Shown: positions 1-11,904 of the stretch, piece by piece
Layout of the letters: the number at the start of each line of letters is the position of its first letter
How positions within the stretch are numbered: position 1 is the first letter of the stretch
DNA from: Acanthaster planci
Taxonomy: Eukaryota > Echinodermata > Asteroidea > Valvatida > Acanthasteridae
Length of the DNA stretch: 64,000 bases
Assembly: GCF_001949145.1 (NCBI RefSeq)
Contig: NW_019091396.1
Span: forward strand, 721,851-785,850
Reading direction: 5' to 3'
Position numbers and translations under genes: made by a program
The notes under the pieces: model-generated
The model's database searches: none
Told to the model about the DNA's origin: nothing
What the model saw: the letters and a program-made list of their open reading frames with translations, nothing else

Positions 1-216
1 GAGTATGGTTTGGGAATGTTTGGGCAGTTGCTGTAGGATTACGTTTTTATATTATTCAATCAAGACTCTTATGCATGCCCCACATGTTGTTGCTTTGCAA
101 GGTTGGAAGTTTATGCTTTTAGATTATTGCATGGTGGTGGGCTTGTTTGGGCTGCTTTGGGTTTGGATTGATAATCCACTGAACAGTGAACAGTGCTTGT
201 CAATAAATTGCTTTTA

Positions 217-425
217 TAATACAGGTGTTCCACAACAGTGCACCACCAAGAGTTAGGAAAGCGGTGGCCACTGTACGCGGTTCGTGTTTAAATGGGTTGA
301 TCGACATGGCCGGACGTGTCGACTTGCAATGTGTGTTTGGAAAGGGTCGACACATTTTACACATTGTGATTGGCCAAGACGTTGCAAACTCTTGGTTGCG
401 TACTATTGTTAAAATGCCGGTATTA
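217..425. mobile_element. MITE, TAATAC-ended family, copy A
   Basis: The ends are inverted copies: TAATACAGG at the left and CCGGTATTA at the right. The similarity continues inward through an ACAATAGTNCGC-like block and an AAGAGTT-GCAA block, giving imperfect terminal inverted repeats of about 40 bp. The middle shares GTTTGGAAAGG and TGATTGGCCAA with the second copy at 11424-11601. There is no coding capacity. Target duplication is uncertain because the end sequence is itself TA-rich. Confidence 0.7.
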
Positions 426-913
426 AGAAAATATCTGTCCATAAGACCATTATACAGATATGGTCCATCAGGTCAGTCTTTATCCCCGTATCGGTGTGTA
501 TGAAACATTACTTGCCAGCATCTTATTGGTTGCACCAGCTTTCAGTGGTGTAGTTTTTGGGGGGCAAACATTTGTTAGCCTTGTTTAATATCCATTCATC
601 CGGGGGAATTTGTGGCCCCCCTACCCCAGTCAAATCAAAATCAACCCATGGTTGACAAATGGTCGTCACTTATACTTGTCTGTAGGTAGCGAGAGGAATG
701 TTGGCTTGGCAGAACATTATACTTATCATGTACATGTACTGTACAATGTAGGCTTAACTCTGGGCTCATGGCCAGTACCTGGATTCAAATTATTCTAACC
801 TGAGCCTTCAATTACAACCCACAGTTACCATGGTTACATCCCACAAACCTGCACAGCTGTATAAACAGTCATTTTATGTCCTGCATATGGAACATTTTGG
901 ATATGGAAAAAAC

Positions 914-962
914 TACATGTACAATGTACATGTACGTACGTGTACATGTACATGTACATGTA
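914..962. repeat. TACATGTA palindromic microsatellite
   Basis: A run of overlapping TACATGTA and ACGTAC units. The same palindromic motif recurs through the window, mainly at 36.7-41.5 kb and 55-58 kb. Confidence 0.85.
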
Positions 963-1714
963 AGTGATTGCACAGTGTGCTAGAAGTATATGTGGTATTT
1001 TATGCACGTGTGAGACACAAACCTAAATGTGCATACATGTACATGTATGCACTTTTATAAAGATGGAGCTTGATGTGTTTGTCAGTTTGAGTGCTAATAT
1101 TACACTGTTCAGTTATTGAAATTGTCAGTGCACATGTACATTTATGGGCTGCAAATTAGTACATGTACATGGGACTTTCAGGGGAGATACACGTTGAAGT
1201 ACATAGGTTGGATTCCTGTCATTCCGGTACATGGTTGGATTTGAACAAGATCAATGTCAGCATTGACAAGATATAAAAAAAAGGACACTCAAGTGCTGCA
1301 TTTGGTATACTTCACGCCATACATGTGTGCCCTGGTTGCCACTGTGTCCAGGGGAGCATTTTATTTGTTTGGATTGTTGAGACTGAGTTATATGGACCAA
1401 AATTTGTTCCTGTAATGTTTGGGTTCCCACTTCTATGTTTCAACGTGTGTGTTGTCCCCACAACTGCAGAAAAGTATGTGTGCATGTGCTTAGTGTGTTT
1501 CTGGCACTTAAATTGCATATACAATAATATTAGGGAGCACTGAACATTTACCTGTTTGCTGTTCTAAAAACAGGACTACCCAGCGTGCTGTTTTTCAGTA
1601 CAGACTTGGATCCTTTGCAGTATCAGGCCCTCTATCAACTTCAAATATGTCACAGAAACTATTGATAACTCTAAATCTGTAAAACAGCATATTTTTCTTC
1701 CTTTCTACCATCAG

Positions 1715-1847
1715 GTCAGCAAGTCTTCCTCTGGCGACATCACACTGAAGTTGGCCGATTTTGGCCTGGCCATGGAGGTCAAAGCACCCATCTACACAGT
1801 CTGTGGGACGCCCACTTACGTCGCTCCAGAAATACTAGCAGAAACCG
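1715..1847 (+). CDS. DCLK: DCLK exon a (DFG to APE motif)
   Basis: The acceptor follows a pyrimidine-rich stretch ending in CCATCAG; the donor is GAAACCG|GTAAAG. It starts in phase 0, so Val-Ser-Lys can follow a PENLL catalytic loop in the missing upstream exon, and it ends after one base of a Gly codon. A second AG five bases further in (1718-1719) could serve as an alternative acceptor but would disturb the frame. Confidence 0.88.
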
Positions 1848-3767
1848 GTAAAGAGATTATCCAATAATTTTGTTTTTCAGGAGTGTGGAACTGGGAACAG
1901 ATTTGACAGTTCATTTTACTCCAGTGGAACAGCAAAATGAGATATTTTATGAGCTTAATTGAAATCAACACAGTTATGAATGTCTTCAAAGGCTGGGCCA
2001 ATTCAAATAAATGAATATTTGAATATTCAGTTATTGAACTCATTCTAATAAATATTCAAATATTTGACTGTGTCACATTCTCACAACAGCGGAAACCAAA
2101 TGTAAATAATATTATAAAAAAAGAAAGAAAGGCAACTTTCTTGTCTTCTTGGGCAGTGGAGTTAACCAAAACACGTTGAAATACATGTAGGTGACCATGT
2201 GAAAAAATGACAATTATTTGTGCCTGGTCAGAAATGTTGAAACAATTGTCAAAAACAAACATACAAAGCCGCTGGTATTAATGTCACAGTGTCCTCCTAT
2301 TTTTTTCTCCAAGTGCTTTTTCATGTGCCACTGGAAAGGTCTCAATTTTGGAAAATTCCAACAATTCCAGCTCATTTTGTAGTGATGCATTGGAATGCAA
2401 TTTTGTAACCAATTATTGGATTGTCAGTATTTTCCCCTTTTCTATTATCTTGATTTTTACCTCCAACTATTTGGTTTTGAATATAAATACTTGAATATCT
2501 GATAATCGGTCAAATAGCTGACTATTTGAATTATCAGCGCAGCCCTTAAATGCCTGTCTTTTTCTTCCAGGCTATGGGCTTGAAGTTGACATGTGGGCCA
2601 TGGGCGTCATCTGTTACATCTTGCTGTGTGGTTTCCCACCGTTTCGCAGTTTGGATCGGGACCAAGAAGAGCTCTTTGAACTCATCCAGGCTGGGGAGTT
2701 TGTCTACCTCTCACCTTACTGGGACAATATCACAGATGGTAGGGAACTGAGTGGCTTGTTTTTTCTTTGTTTGTTAGCCCATTGGTTCTACACTAGCCTC
2801 TCACCTCTGTAGTACCTGGGTTTGAATCCCACCAAGAGAGCAGCGTGACCTTGGGTGCTCCGATCTGAACACATTTCCGTGGGTTTCCTATAAACTGTTG
2901 TTTTCACTGCTTACAAAGGCCCCAAAGTGGAAATCCAGTCTGTAAGTTCTCTTTGTTTCTGCCTGTAATCTTCATTAGTTGGTTTAATTTTGCCTCATGC
3001 AAAAGCCAGTTTGGGTAAGGGGCACAACACGAATTTCATTTTAACCGTTAAATGAGTTTTGCATTTTTCTGTCATATCGTCTGTTGGTACCATGTGAAGC
3101 ATTGCTATCCATTTGAGAAACTGATGCTTAAAGCTCAAATCATGACCCATGTTGAGACACCATTTTAGGGCACCGCCATTAAAGTGCCTACAACCCCTAG
3201 CTCCTTCCATATTACCCTTATCAGAAATTAGACTTGATGATGCTGGTCATGGTAAAAATCACATGGTGGGGCTAAAAGATGGTTTTTGTTATACAAAAAA
3301 AGCAATTTTAATGCTTTGCTTATGTACATATTGCCTTGGACTCCCCTATGCAAGATGTACTCCCCCCTTTTCCCCTCTGTATGTTCTTTGAGGACAGCCC
3401 CAAATATGATTTACCAGTGAGCGCAACACAAGCTTTCTAGATGATTGTACAATGTATGCCTTGGCAAAAGAGCCAATCACGAGTCTGAATTTCAGTACAT
3501 GGTTTTCAAACTCTGGCCCCTCCTTCTCTTTTGTCTTCCACTGAAACAGATGCCAAAGACCTGATCGATCACCTGATAGTGGTTAGCAAGAGGAAGCGCT
3601 ACACGGCCAAGCAGGTGCTGGCCCACCCCTGGGTGGTCAGCGGCGGGGGAACCGTCAAGGACAGCCTGCCCAACCTCCAGCGGGAGGTCTCTATGAACCT
3701 GGAGAAGAACTTTGAAGGCCGAAAGAGTGGCAAGCGGAAAGGGGTGCATGCTGGAGGGGTCAGATGA
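1715..3767 (+). CDS. DCLK: Doublecortin-like kinase (DCLK), C-terminal part of kinase domain, 3 exons
   Basis: Serine/threonine kinase of the CaMK group; family members carry doublecortin domains that bind microtubules, but those lie upstream of this window. Visible exons 1715-1847, 2571-2738 and 3550-3767 join in phase and encode 172 residues to a TGA. Seen in order: ADFGLA (DFG metal-binding motif), [11 protein letters not shown] (activation loop and APE motif), [17 protein letters not shown] (helix F), LLCGFPPFR, then [15 protein letters not shown] and the AHPWV end of the kinase fold. The [14 protein letters not shown] and ETGYGL strings favour DCLK over CaMKI. After the kinase fold come only about 35 residues, basic and glycine-rich, a short tail. 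The gene is 5'-truncated by the window edge. It is convergent with PIP5K1. Confidence 0.9.
2571..2738 (+). CDS. DCLK: DCLK exon b (helix F to WDNITD)
   Basis: Acceptor TTTCTTCCAG, donor GATG|GTAGGG. It completes the split Gly codon and encodes [20 protein letters not shown] and on to SPYWDNITD. All six of the family's expected hydrophobic and Trp positions in helix F are present. Confidence 0.92.
2745..2900. repeat. SINE-like sequence with tRNA T-loop motif
   Basis: Within the DCLK intron. It contains CTGGGTTTGAATCCCACC, a B-box-like RNA polymerase III motif, followed by GTGGGTTTCCT, a combination often seen in tRNA-derived repeats of invertebrates. A related arrangement is at 30620-30860. 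Too decayed for family assignment. Confidence 0.4.
3550..3767 (+). CDS. DCLK: DCLK last coding exon
   Basis: The acceptor ends in CACTGAAACAG. The exon encodes [10 protein letters not shown], the [14 protein letters not shown] end of the kinase domain, then [16 protein letters not shown], which corresponds to the weakly conserved helix after the domain, and a basic Gly-rich tail ending GGVR and TGA. Candidate poly(A) signals AATAAA follow at 4543, 4928 and 6301; the sequence alone does not decide which is used. Confidence 0.9.
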
Positions 3768-5783
3768 GGGGGGAAGGGTGAAAATTTGAAGATGTTGGAC
3801 TTTTTTTACAAAAGCCACCCTGACTGGATTGTCAGGAGGGGAGCCAGGGGGGAGGGAAACATTACCAGCACATACATATAACTACACAAGGGTCACGGGT
3901 ATGGGCTGATTTTAAAGGGCCCTGAGTGGCCACATAAATAACGATTTTTTTGGGTTGTTCAAAACACTGCACTGTAATTTGTGAATGTTCCTTGTTGATA
4001 GTGATGCATATTGGTTTATATCAGCACAGTTCACTGTTGGTATTCTCATCTGTCATTTCCACTGACAGTTGTAGTTGTTGCTGTACTTTTTATCAAAAGG
4101 TAGGTCTTGGTCATTGCAATTATGGAAGGACACACTGACAAGACATGGGCGGGGCTTTGGAAGCTCGTTTCAGACATGGATCAGAGCAATATTTCTTTTC
4201 CCCCCACATCTCACAGTAATTGTGGTCTGCAAAGTCACGTGAATAGATTACTTTACAGATGCTAGTTTGGGTTAAAAAAAAAAGTTCAATTGACAGCAAG
4301 TTAGCCAAAGCCATTATTATGTGGCTTTGACAAATGAACTAGCTGTGGCTGAAATGAACTGGAAGTTGCTGTAGTTGCTAGCCGCTGAGCTGCTTCCATA
4401 AGTGTCTATGTTATATCCAGTACAGCCTTGTAGTGGCATTGAGATCCGAGACATGTAGATTGTAGAAACCATTTTAGATTTCAAACATTAAGCTGTGGTG
4501 ATAATATGCTACACTTGAAGTGAAAGACCAATCAAGTTGTAAAATAAAAAAAAAATTGAAGATACTTTTGCAGAATTTTTACCTTTCATTCCACCTTCCA
4601 GTTCTTGAAAAATGAAAACGTTCAGTTCTGTGTATCTTAGTGCTGCTTATTCTCAAACTGTTGTGTACTGGAAAATCTAGTTTTGCTCAGTGGTTCTTTG
4701 TCTTCCGATATGAAATTTTGATCCATCTGAATTAAAAATGCCATTGTACATATCAACTTGGACTGGTAGATTGTGTTCAGGTCATTGTAGGGTGTGAATT
4801 TAGATATCAACTGGTTTTGGTTCTCGTGTATCCTTGTATTAACTCTGAACATCTGTATTAAAAGAAAAGTGGTCCGTCATGGCTAATGATGGTTTGTTTC
4901 TTCCATTCCGTTTCTTTACAAGGGCCAAATAAAGTACGAGAGTAAGGTTTAAGGAGAAAATCCCTCCAACAAAGAAGTACCATTGATATAATCGTGAGAT
5001 GTACAACTGAGATATACAATCCTTTAGAGTTTTCCATGCATGAGAGGATATTCACTGAATTGCTGAAAAACATTTCAGCAAAGCCAAGGGGTGCTTTCAG
5101 ACTGCATAAAAATATCAGGTGAATGGCTGCTTCTGTGAACATTGTATCTGTCCTTCCATTGGACCCGTTGAAAAGATATTAAGGATGTGAAACAGGATGC
5201 CAAACTTCATTTGTTCACCTTGTATACACATAGTACACATACACTATGACAAGTGACCTTCCTTATCCCAATATGCTATGCTATTATCTTTCTTAATTGA
5301 AAATGTATTCTCAGAGATTTGCAGACAAAAAAAAAATCTGCAGACGTTTGACAGAATGTCCGATATTTTTGAAGTATGCAGATGTCACCAGTTTTGTTGA
5401 CATAACTTTTCCTAGCTTTTAGTTTATAAAGGAAATTGCAAGTTTTTTTCTCTTACCCCTACTGTCTCTGAAATTCATGATTAGAAAAGGTAATGCACGA
5501 ACCAAATTGTGTAATAGGGTTTGCTTTAAAAAGTTCATGTACATGTAATTTGGAAACTAATGATGATTATTGTAGATAAATGTATATATAACATATTGTA
5601 ATTAGTGTAGGATCTGGCTGCGAAGAAAAATCTCTTGTAATTTTATACTTCAGTGTTCTATTTAATTGTTTTTCAATTGTGTAAAAAGTGAAATTGCATT
5701 TCAAAGAATGATCAGGACAAAAAATGAGTGAATTGTAGCACAAATTCTCTGAGACATCAGCTGTTCTAGAATCACACAGATGG

Positions 5784-5902
5784 CTGATGTCTGTATGGTG
5801 GACCGGTCTCTAATTTTGCCATATCTTGTGAAAAAACAAACAGACCCCTCGATAGGTGGCAAAATTAGGGCCTTGGTGACTCTATGTAGTCACAGACATT
5901 AC
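5784..5902. mobile_element. Short foldback element (MITE-like)
   Basis: The inner arms GGTCTCTAATTTTGCCA (5805-5821) and TGGCAAAATTAGGGCC (5857-5872) are inverted copies with one or two mismatches. Farther out, GATGTCTGT pairs with ACAGACATT. Spacing suggests a roughly 120-bp hairpin-forming element. No clear target duplication. Confidence 0.45.
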
Positions 5903-7067
5903 GTTACCTTCTACCTACTGTCAACTGTACTTGTTATTTCATGAAATGTGAGGTCAGCACAGCAGGCAAATTGTATCCATAAAACTGTCACAGACTGATC
6001 CATTTTCACAGCACTTTTGTGTTCATCACCAGTTAAGTCACAAGTTAAGCACGGTGAGCATTGGACAGTGACAGAGTAATGTTTTTGTCACAGCTTTGTG
6101 AGTTGACTTGAGACTGGCGGAGTTGAGATAGAGTTACAAGGGACTCCACTTCATGGATCGTTCTCCCATTATGTTTCATTTGACAGAAATCCAAGAGGAG
6201 CTCACGGATATTTGTTCATGCGAGCTTTTTTCCCTCGTATGAATTCATTCCATTCACTGCAGTTTTGTATTCTGGGACTGTAGACAGTGGAAATTTATTG
6301 AATAAATCTGATTATGTATCAAGAAATGAAATCGATGAGTTGGCCATTTCATTTTGAGTTGCATACAGTACTGATCTACAAAGGGTCATTCCAACACTTG
6401 CACTTTGCTCACTGACTCGATTAATAGGAAGTTTGCAATGAAAGCAACTGCTTTATTTAGGGAACCACACCGTGATTTTTCCACAATTTACGCCAACCAC
6501 AAAAATAGTGGCTGGAGCCCTGAGATGCCAAACCACCATGTAAATGTACCAATACATGTACTGTTACATAATGTATGTAAAATCATATTACATTTGGAAT
6601 ATTGAGGAGCGTTAGCATCCAAGAACTGCTATGTCATTCTGATGGGTAGGTGGATTTTGGGGGTAGATGGCTACAGCATATGGGGAACATCGTCATAAAA
6701 AACTTTGGAATCTTGTACAGTACAAATGTATTTGTAAATACATGTACCTTGATGCTTTTTCAACAGATCAGTCCTCGATGAGCTGCTTGTCAGTATATGA
6801 CTACTTTATGACTTCTGGGTTAAAGTGTGACCACTTTAGCATGCAGGGTTTGTAGACACTCTCATCTTCAACACAATTCCCCCTTACATTTTTTCCAAAG
6901 TAATTCGTACTTTAGAAATCACCTTTGGCAACCAGGTTTGCAAATCCTGCATTGTGGAAAACAAAAAGAATTTTTTTTTTCCTGCGGACAAGAATGAAAT
7001 TTTATACAGACACTGTGGTCATAAGAAATGAACTCCATTGATCCCAATGCTCGTTCACTCCATCCAT

Positions 7068-7135
7068 TAAGCAGGTTCTGGTGTCAGTGAACCAACGTTG
7101 GATCACTGATCATGATCCAGATCCATGTAAATCAA
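7068..7135 (-). repeat. Interspersed repeat, partial copy (also at 30462-30560)
   Basis: Read on the minus strand it contains ATGGATC, GATCAGTGATC, GTTGGTTCACT and ACACCAGAACCTGC in the same order as 30462-30560 on the plus strand. It is a decayed dispersed repeat of unknown class. Confidence 0.6.
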
Positions 7136-7170
7136 ACAGGCCCATATTTCTCCAGTGAACATTATATTAA

Positions 7171-7328
7171 GGGAATAAATATGTGCTTGGCCAGCCTTAA
7201 ACATGCGTTTAAGACTGGCTCAGGAGTATGGATGTGAGTAATGCCCGAGCAGCAACAATTATCAGTGTTCAGTCTCCTCAGCCAGTCTTAAATGTTAGCT
7301 TAAGACCTGCCAGCACATATTTATTCCC
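7171..7328. mobile_element. Foldback MITE with about 55-bp arms
   Basis: The left arm 7171-7226 begins GGGAATAAATATGTGCT and the right arm 7274-7328 ends AGCACATATTTATTCCC. The arms pair over about 55 bp with few mismatches, leaving a loop of about 47 bp. Each arm also contains a smaller near-palindrome, TTAAACATGCGTTTAAG in the left arm. No coding capacity. Confidence 0.8.
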
Positions 7329-8705
7329 ATGCATAAATACCTTTCTAGGAAGAAAGTCAAAAGAAGTCAATATATGATGGATTTCCAGTGATTTTCTTCT
7401 AGAATTTTACTTTCATTTACCCAAACACCTCCGTCCATTTTATGGTATATTCCTTGTGCAAGTTTTCCAAAAGAATCTCCTCATATGGACTTGGTATGTG
7501 CTTGGCAAGCCGTATGCACACAGACTCTTGACCAATCAGAATCGATTATGTCTTGCATCCATGTGCCAGCATATGATTTATGCAGCAGGCATTATCACTT
7601 CTCGGCAAGTACATCAAAGGTTAATACACAGTCAAGTTGCACATTGTTGAATATTGTTGAGGTATTTACGAATGAATTTACATTTGATGTACATGTATAT
7701 CCATACCCACATGTCATGTATGAGGGGAATGACCCCTCCCCCTTCGATGATGAGTTGTGCTTAAGGCTTCTCTCTTCACACAATGCTCTGTTTGAGTGGT
7801 TTACAAGTTTATCGACCTGCAAACTGAAGGAGATAACGAAAGTATCGTTCCCAGGGTGACAAATTTATGGTCCGGCCTAGCAGTCAAATGAAGCAATAAT
7901 GGGCATTACAGTGATATGTGAAAACTATAACATGTAACAAAAACATTCAATGTTGACCGTTGCAAGAAATCTAAAAACTAGAAGAATCCAGTCTTACCTC
8001 TGTACTGAATTGGTGCTTTGTGGTAAAATCTGGTCGTGTTTTCTACTGGCCAAGGAGAGAATTTGTCCATTAAAAAGAACATAAAAGTCTATACAAAGAA
8101 AGAAATACGTCTAGCTGTGTACCCTGATAATGCCCAACATCAAAGCATTGTGAAATATGTACATGACACTAAACCAAAAAAGACAAAATGGCAAAATGGA
8201 AAGTGAAATATCAAAATGATATACCTAAATCTCCAACATTCTTTTAGAGGGATCTTTAATTGAGAAATGAACAGCACCATCTTCAAATCTTTGGGGAAAA
8301 TTTGATTTACAAAAATACAGTTGTACCAGCTTCTAAATTTATGCCACATTTATTACAAATCTATTCCACAAAGTTACACCATTGTTCTCTTGAATTAATT
8401 GGGCTGGTTCCCTATCATGTCAACTCCCAGATGTTAACCAGTTAATTAATGCATGCCAGTAATGCGTTCACCTGATATTGTGTCGGCATGCCATCTCACA
8501 CACGCATCGCCACAAGAGTTGAAACTCCTCTGAACTTTGAGCAAAGTTTGAATGCTGAGCCAGAAAAAAACTGATTGGCTGATCCAAATCAAGTTTGCTT
8601 GAATAAAATCATCAGCACAGTATTAATAAAAATATTTGATGGTTTTTTGGGGGATACAAGAATATACTGCACATATTTCAACAAGATTGCACCCATCTTC
8701 AACCT

Positions 8706-8812
8706 GTGCAATATAATTACAACTCGTGCAATATAATTACAACTTGTGCAATATAATTACAAATCGTGCAATATAATTACAACTTGTGCAATATAATTAC
8801 AGCTCATGCAAT
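8706..8812. repeat. 20-bp tandem repeat, five copies
   Basis: The unit is GTGCAATATAATTACAACTC with changes only near its end. Copies start at 8706, 8726, 8746, 8766 and 8786, followed by a partial sixth. The high similarity between copies suggests recent expansion. Confidence 0.95.
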
Positions 8813-9125
8813 AAGTTCTTGTATCCTCTCAAAGCCATCGAACGTAATTCTTGTTTGTCATGCTTTAAGAAATATCTCTCCAAAGTTTTGACTTGTTGCA
8901 AGGTTTTCTGATACAGGAAATGATAATGAGTCCCTAAACATAAAAATCATGGTGGTTTTAAGTCTGATCACAGGAGTACTTGAATTTCTGCCCCCCCCCC
9001 TTTTAAAAGACGTTAATGTCTGCATTCATCAGTTATCTTTTTAAAATAAATCTAATCATTTGTTACTTCCACTACCATTTGGCATAATGCATTTTTCAGA
9101 AATTCAATCTCAAACTGTAAACAGT

Positions 9126-9215
9126 TTAACACAAGAAAACCAGCCTGCTCTGAGATTCAAACCCTCTACCCTCCCAATGCCGTACCAGCATTCTAGCCCT
9201 TATTAAGCTATATGC
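9126..9215 (-). repeat. tRNA-derived SINE head
   Basis: On the minus strand it shows a TAGCTTAATAAGG A-box-like stretch, a perfect 5-bp stem AATGC/GCATT around the 7-base loop TGGTACG, and a GGTTTGAATCTC B-box-like stretch. The same anticodon-arm sequence occurs in the plus-strand copy at 58772-58842. Mismatches in the T stem and a non-U at position 33 argue against a working tRNA. Confidence 0.55.
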
Positions 9216-9799
9216 AACTCAGTATGCTGGTCTCCTGAGTGTATTAAAATGTCTGTTCTGGGTATTAAGAAATGAAGCCAGATAACGCAAAAGTTAAAAA
9301 GTAACATAAACCTCCCCAAATATATCTACAATCACATTTCATGATATAAAACTTGGCACCAAACTCTTAAATCTGACCTTTTTCCCCTATAGCATCACCA
9401 AAACCTGGTAATACATCCAAGCTCTAGTATTACACATAGCACTTACATAAATAATGTTAATCCCTGCTTTATTTACAGATAATTACAGAGGGTTTTTAAC
9501 AGGAAATTTTTGAAAATAGTCATTTGTTTTTCATTCTGACGGTTTACACCATTTGCACGTAAAGAACTGTACACTACTGTTTAAAAAGACGGATTGAAAA
9601 CAAACAATAAGTCCTCATTTTGTGCGGGCATCAAGTGAAAACCTCCAGATACTCTACACCAAAAGAGGAATGGTATCCCTTCTATTTTTTTGTTTTGTTT
9701 TGTTTTTTTAATTTGGGTTTTCTTTTCTTTCTGGTACCAACATGATTTTAGAGTGGAGATTATAGAATTGGAGAGTGGTGAAACCAAAATCAGCCATGT

Positions 9800-9945
9800 C
9801 CATCACAAGTCCCTTCACAAGGCCAGTCATACGTAAAGGGTGAACAATGACAAAAGAATGCTTTTGTCACAGCTCATTTAAATTAGCTTGTGAATTGGCT
9901 TAAGACTGAATGACTTGTTACGGACTTATCATGGACTCGAATACA
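9800..9945 (+). repeat. Interspersed repeat, copy 1 (also at 11905-12078)
   Basis: It shares, in order, AAGTCCCTTC, a GGTGAA-AATGACA block, GAATGCTTTTGTCACAG, a GCTTAAGACT-like block and ATGGACTCGAATACAAC with the copy at 11905-12078. Weaker relatives lie near 6005-6160 and 38200-38290. Class unknown. Confidence 0.65.
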
Positions 9946-11423
9946 ACACTATACATGAAAGATGGCTGAAATCAAACACTTTTCCTTTGTGGATGACCTC
10001 TATTTAAAAAATAGCTGTACAAAATTTATGACAATCTAGGGTTCAGAGTCGATCTTGACAAATAGCTTTCTCCTCATTGTTAGTAGCCGAAAATGTAACA
10101 AAAGATGGTCAACAGGAGACAATGGAAAGTAATAGGCCCCAGTTAATCTTTACTATGATAACAAAGTAGTGTAATTAGTGACAAATAAGAACCAACTACT
10201 CCAAGGCTTTCAAATCTTGGTATGACGCGTATCTGTTGAGTGTCTTCGTTGGTCATCTTAAAAGCTTTGAACAACTTAAATATGAGCAGCGACATGCTGT
10301 ACATGCAAATCTTTGGATGTGCTTTGGAATACCTGACACTACCAACTGCTGGGCACTTACAAAAATACAACAGTCAAAAATGACTTCACACCGAAGCCTA
10401 TGCATACGTCCGTTAAATACTCTCATGACCTTTGGAAGGTCACTGCACGATCCACTCATCCAGCTGAGCGTATCTTACAGCTTTAAGCAGATATCACCCT
10501 GCTGCAGAAGGGCCTGTGTGCTCCACACTCCGAGTATCGAGTATGGCATACCCTGCTTTGATTGACAGATAGTGAGACAAGCTTTGACTGAGTCTGCATT
10601 GCGATTGGCTGGCTCTTGCTGTCCAACAGTGTCTCCGAAAGCTGATTGGCTCTTCTTAGGATGACTCAGGGAGCTCTAGCCCTATATCCCTACCACTGCA
10701 CGAAAACAAACAGGAGAAAAATCAAAGAGGAACAAAAGAAATCTCATCATCACCAAAACAAACAGAATAAAAGATACAAAATCTCTAGGATGTTTTGTGC
10801 AATTGTTTTCTTTTTTTTTTCCCTTCTTGTTTTATTGAATGAAACAACCTCATACCAGAAATGGTCCATTTTGTCCTTTCGGAACGAGCCAACATATGAT
10901 AAATATTATTTACAACTTTATTTGTTGTTTTTTTTATACTCTTAACATCTTACAGCACGCATATTAATAAGCACATGGTTCCATAATGCTTCTTCAATTT
11001 TTTTAACCAGTAATGGTGTTAGATACAAAAAGCAGTTACACATGCAAGTGAGAAGAATTTTACACCAGCTTTAATACGTTTTTCTTTGTTAATAATTTAC
11101 AGAAGAAATTGATGCCAAAACATGGCTACTGAAGTATAAATAACAGAGTCATAACCTGCAGACATACAATCACTAAACAAAATATGAATAAAATCAATTG
11201 TAAAAAAATCAATTACATACATCACTTTTAGACAACACTTCCCCCCTCAAAAAGCACAAGAATACAGGGTATCATTTTGACCATAAATACATCTCCAACT
11301 TCTCCATGAGGAATTTATTGAGAACTCAATGAGAATACTTTCACTTTCTAGCATGGAATTTGCTTAACATCCTTTTTGGTTACTGCAGTAGTAGTCAGGA
11401 CTTAAGACAAAACTCAAGGATAC

Positions 11424-11601
11424 TAATACGGCCATTTTACAATAGTGCGCCATCAAGAGTTTGCAACGCGTTGACCTATCACAATGCGCAAAATTTGTTG
11501 ACCCAATGCGCGTTTGGAAAGGATCGATAAATCTTGCGCGTTATGATTGGCCAATGTATTGCAAACTCATGGTGGCGCACTATTGTGAATCGCCCGTATT
11601 A
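11424..11601. mobile_element. MITE, TAATAC-ended family, copy B
   Basis: The left end TAATACGGCCATTTTACAAT and the right end, on the opposite strand, TAATACGGGCGATTCACAAT are inverted copies. The repeat continues AGTGCGCCA and AGAGTTTGCAA, about 43 bp in all. The core shares GCGTTTGGAAAGGATCGA and TGATTGGCCAA with copy A at 217-425. Too short to encode a transposase. Confidence 0.85.
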
Positions 11602-11904
11602 CCCACAGACCACATGTGCAAAGGAGAGGGGACACTTCTTTTTATACAGCAACAGGATTCCTCGGGGCTGGTAGACAACATGTGCACTCCTGCTGGTTCC
11701 GCACACCATACATGGTCATTCCTTTGATTGGAAAACACTCATTTTTCTCCTACTGTGAGAACACTCCTTATTGATGATTTCCTGGACTCGTCCTGTTCAT
11801 TTTGGGGCGGTAAACTCTGACCCAAAAATGCTTCTGAAACTGTCTTTCCGCAGAGTATTAAAAGGGCACGTAGCATCAGTGTCATAGTTCAGTCCATCAA
11901 AAGT

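Larger units (their letters stand above)
1..1714. other. DCLK intron or upstream sequence, no exon recognised
   Basis: No kinase exon (for example one carrying the HRDIKPEN catalytic loop that must precede the exon at 1715) is visible here, so this is most likely intron of the plus-strand DCLK gene. It holds a MITE copy (217-425), a TACATGTA tract (914-962) and otherwise unremarkable AT-rich sequence. Confidence 0.6.

Noticed and set aside
6385..6400. Third GGGTCATTCC MITE copy
   Set aside because: The end-like sequence is present, but I found no inverted partner within several hundred bases.
7485..7859. 124-codon frame as a gene
   Set aside because: No family resemblance and no splice or start context; it includes TACATGTA-type sequence.
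8706..8812. CRISPR array
   Set aside because: Units are contiguous 20-bp repeats without spacers, in an animal genome.
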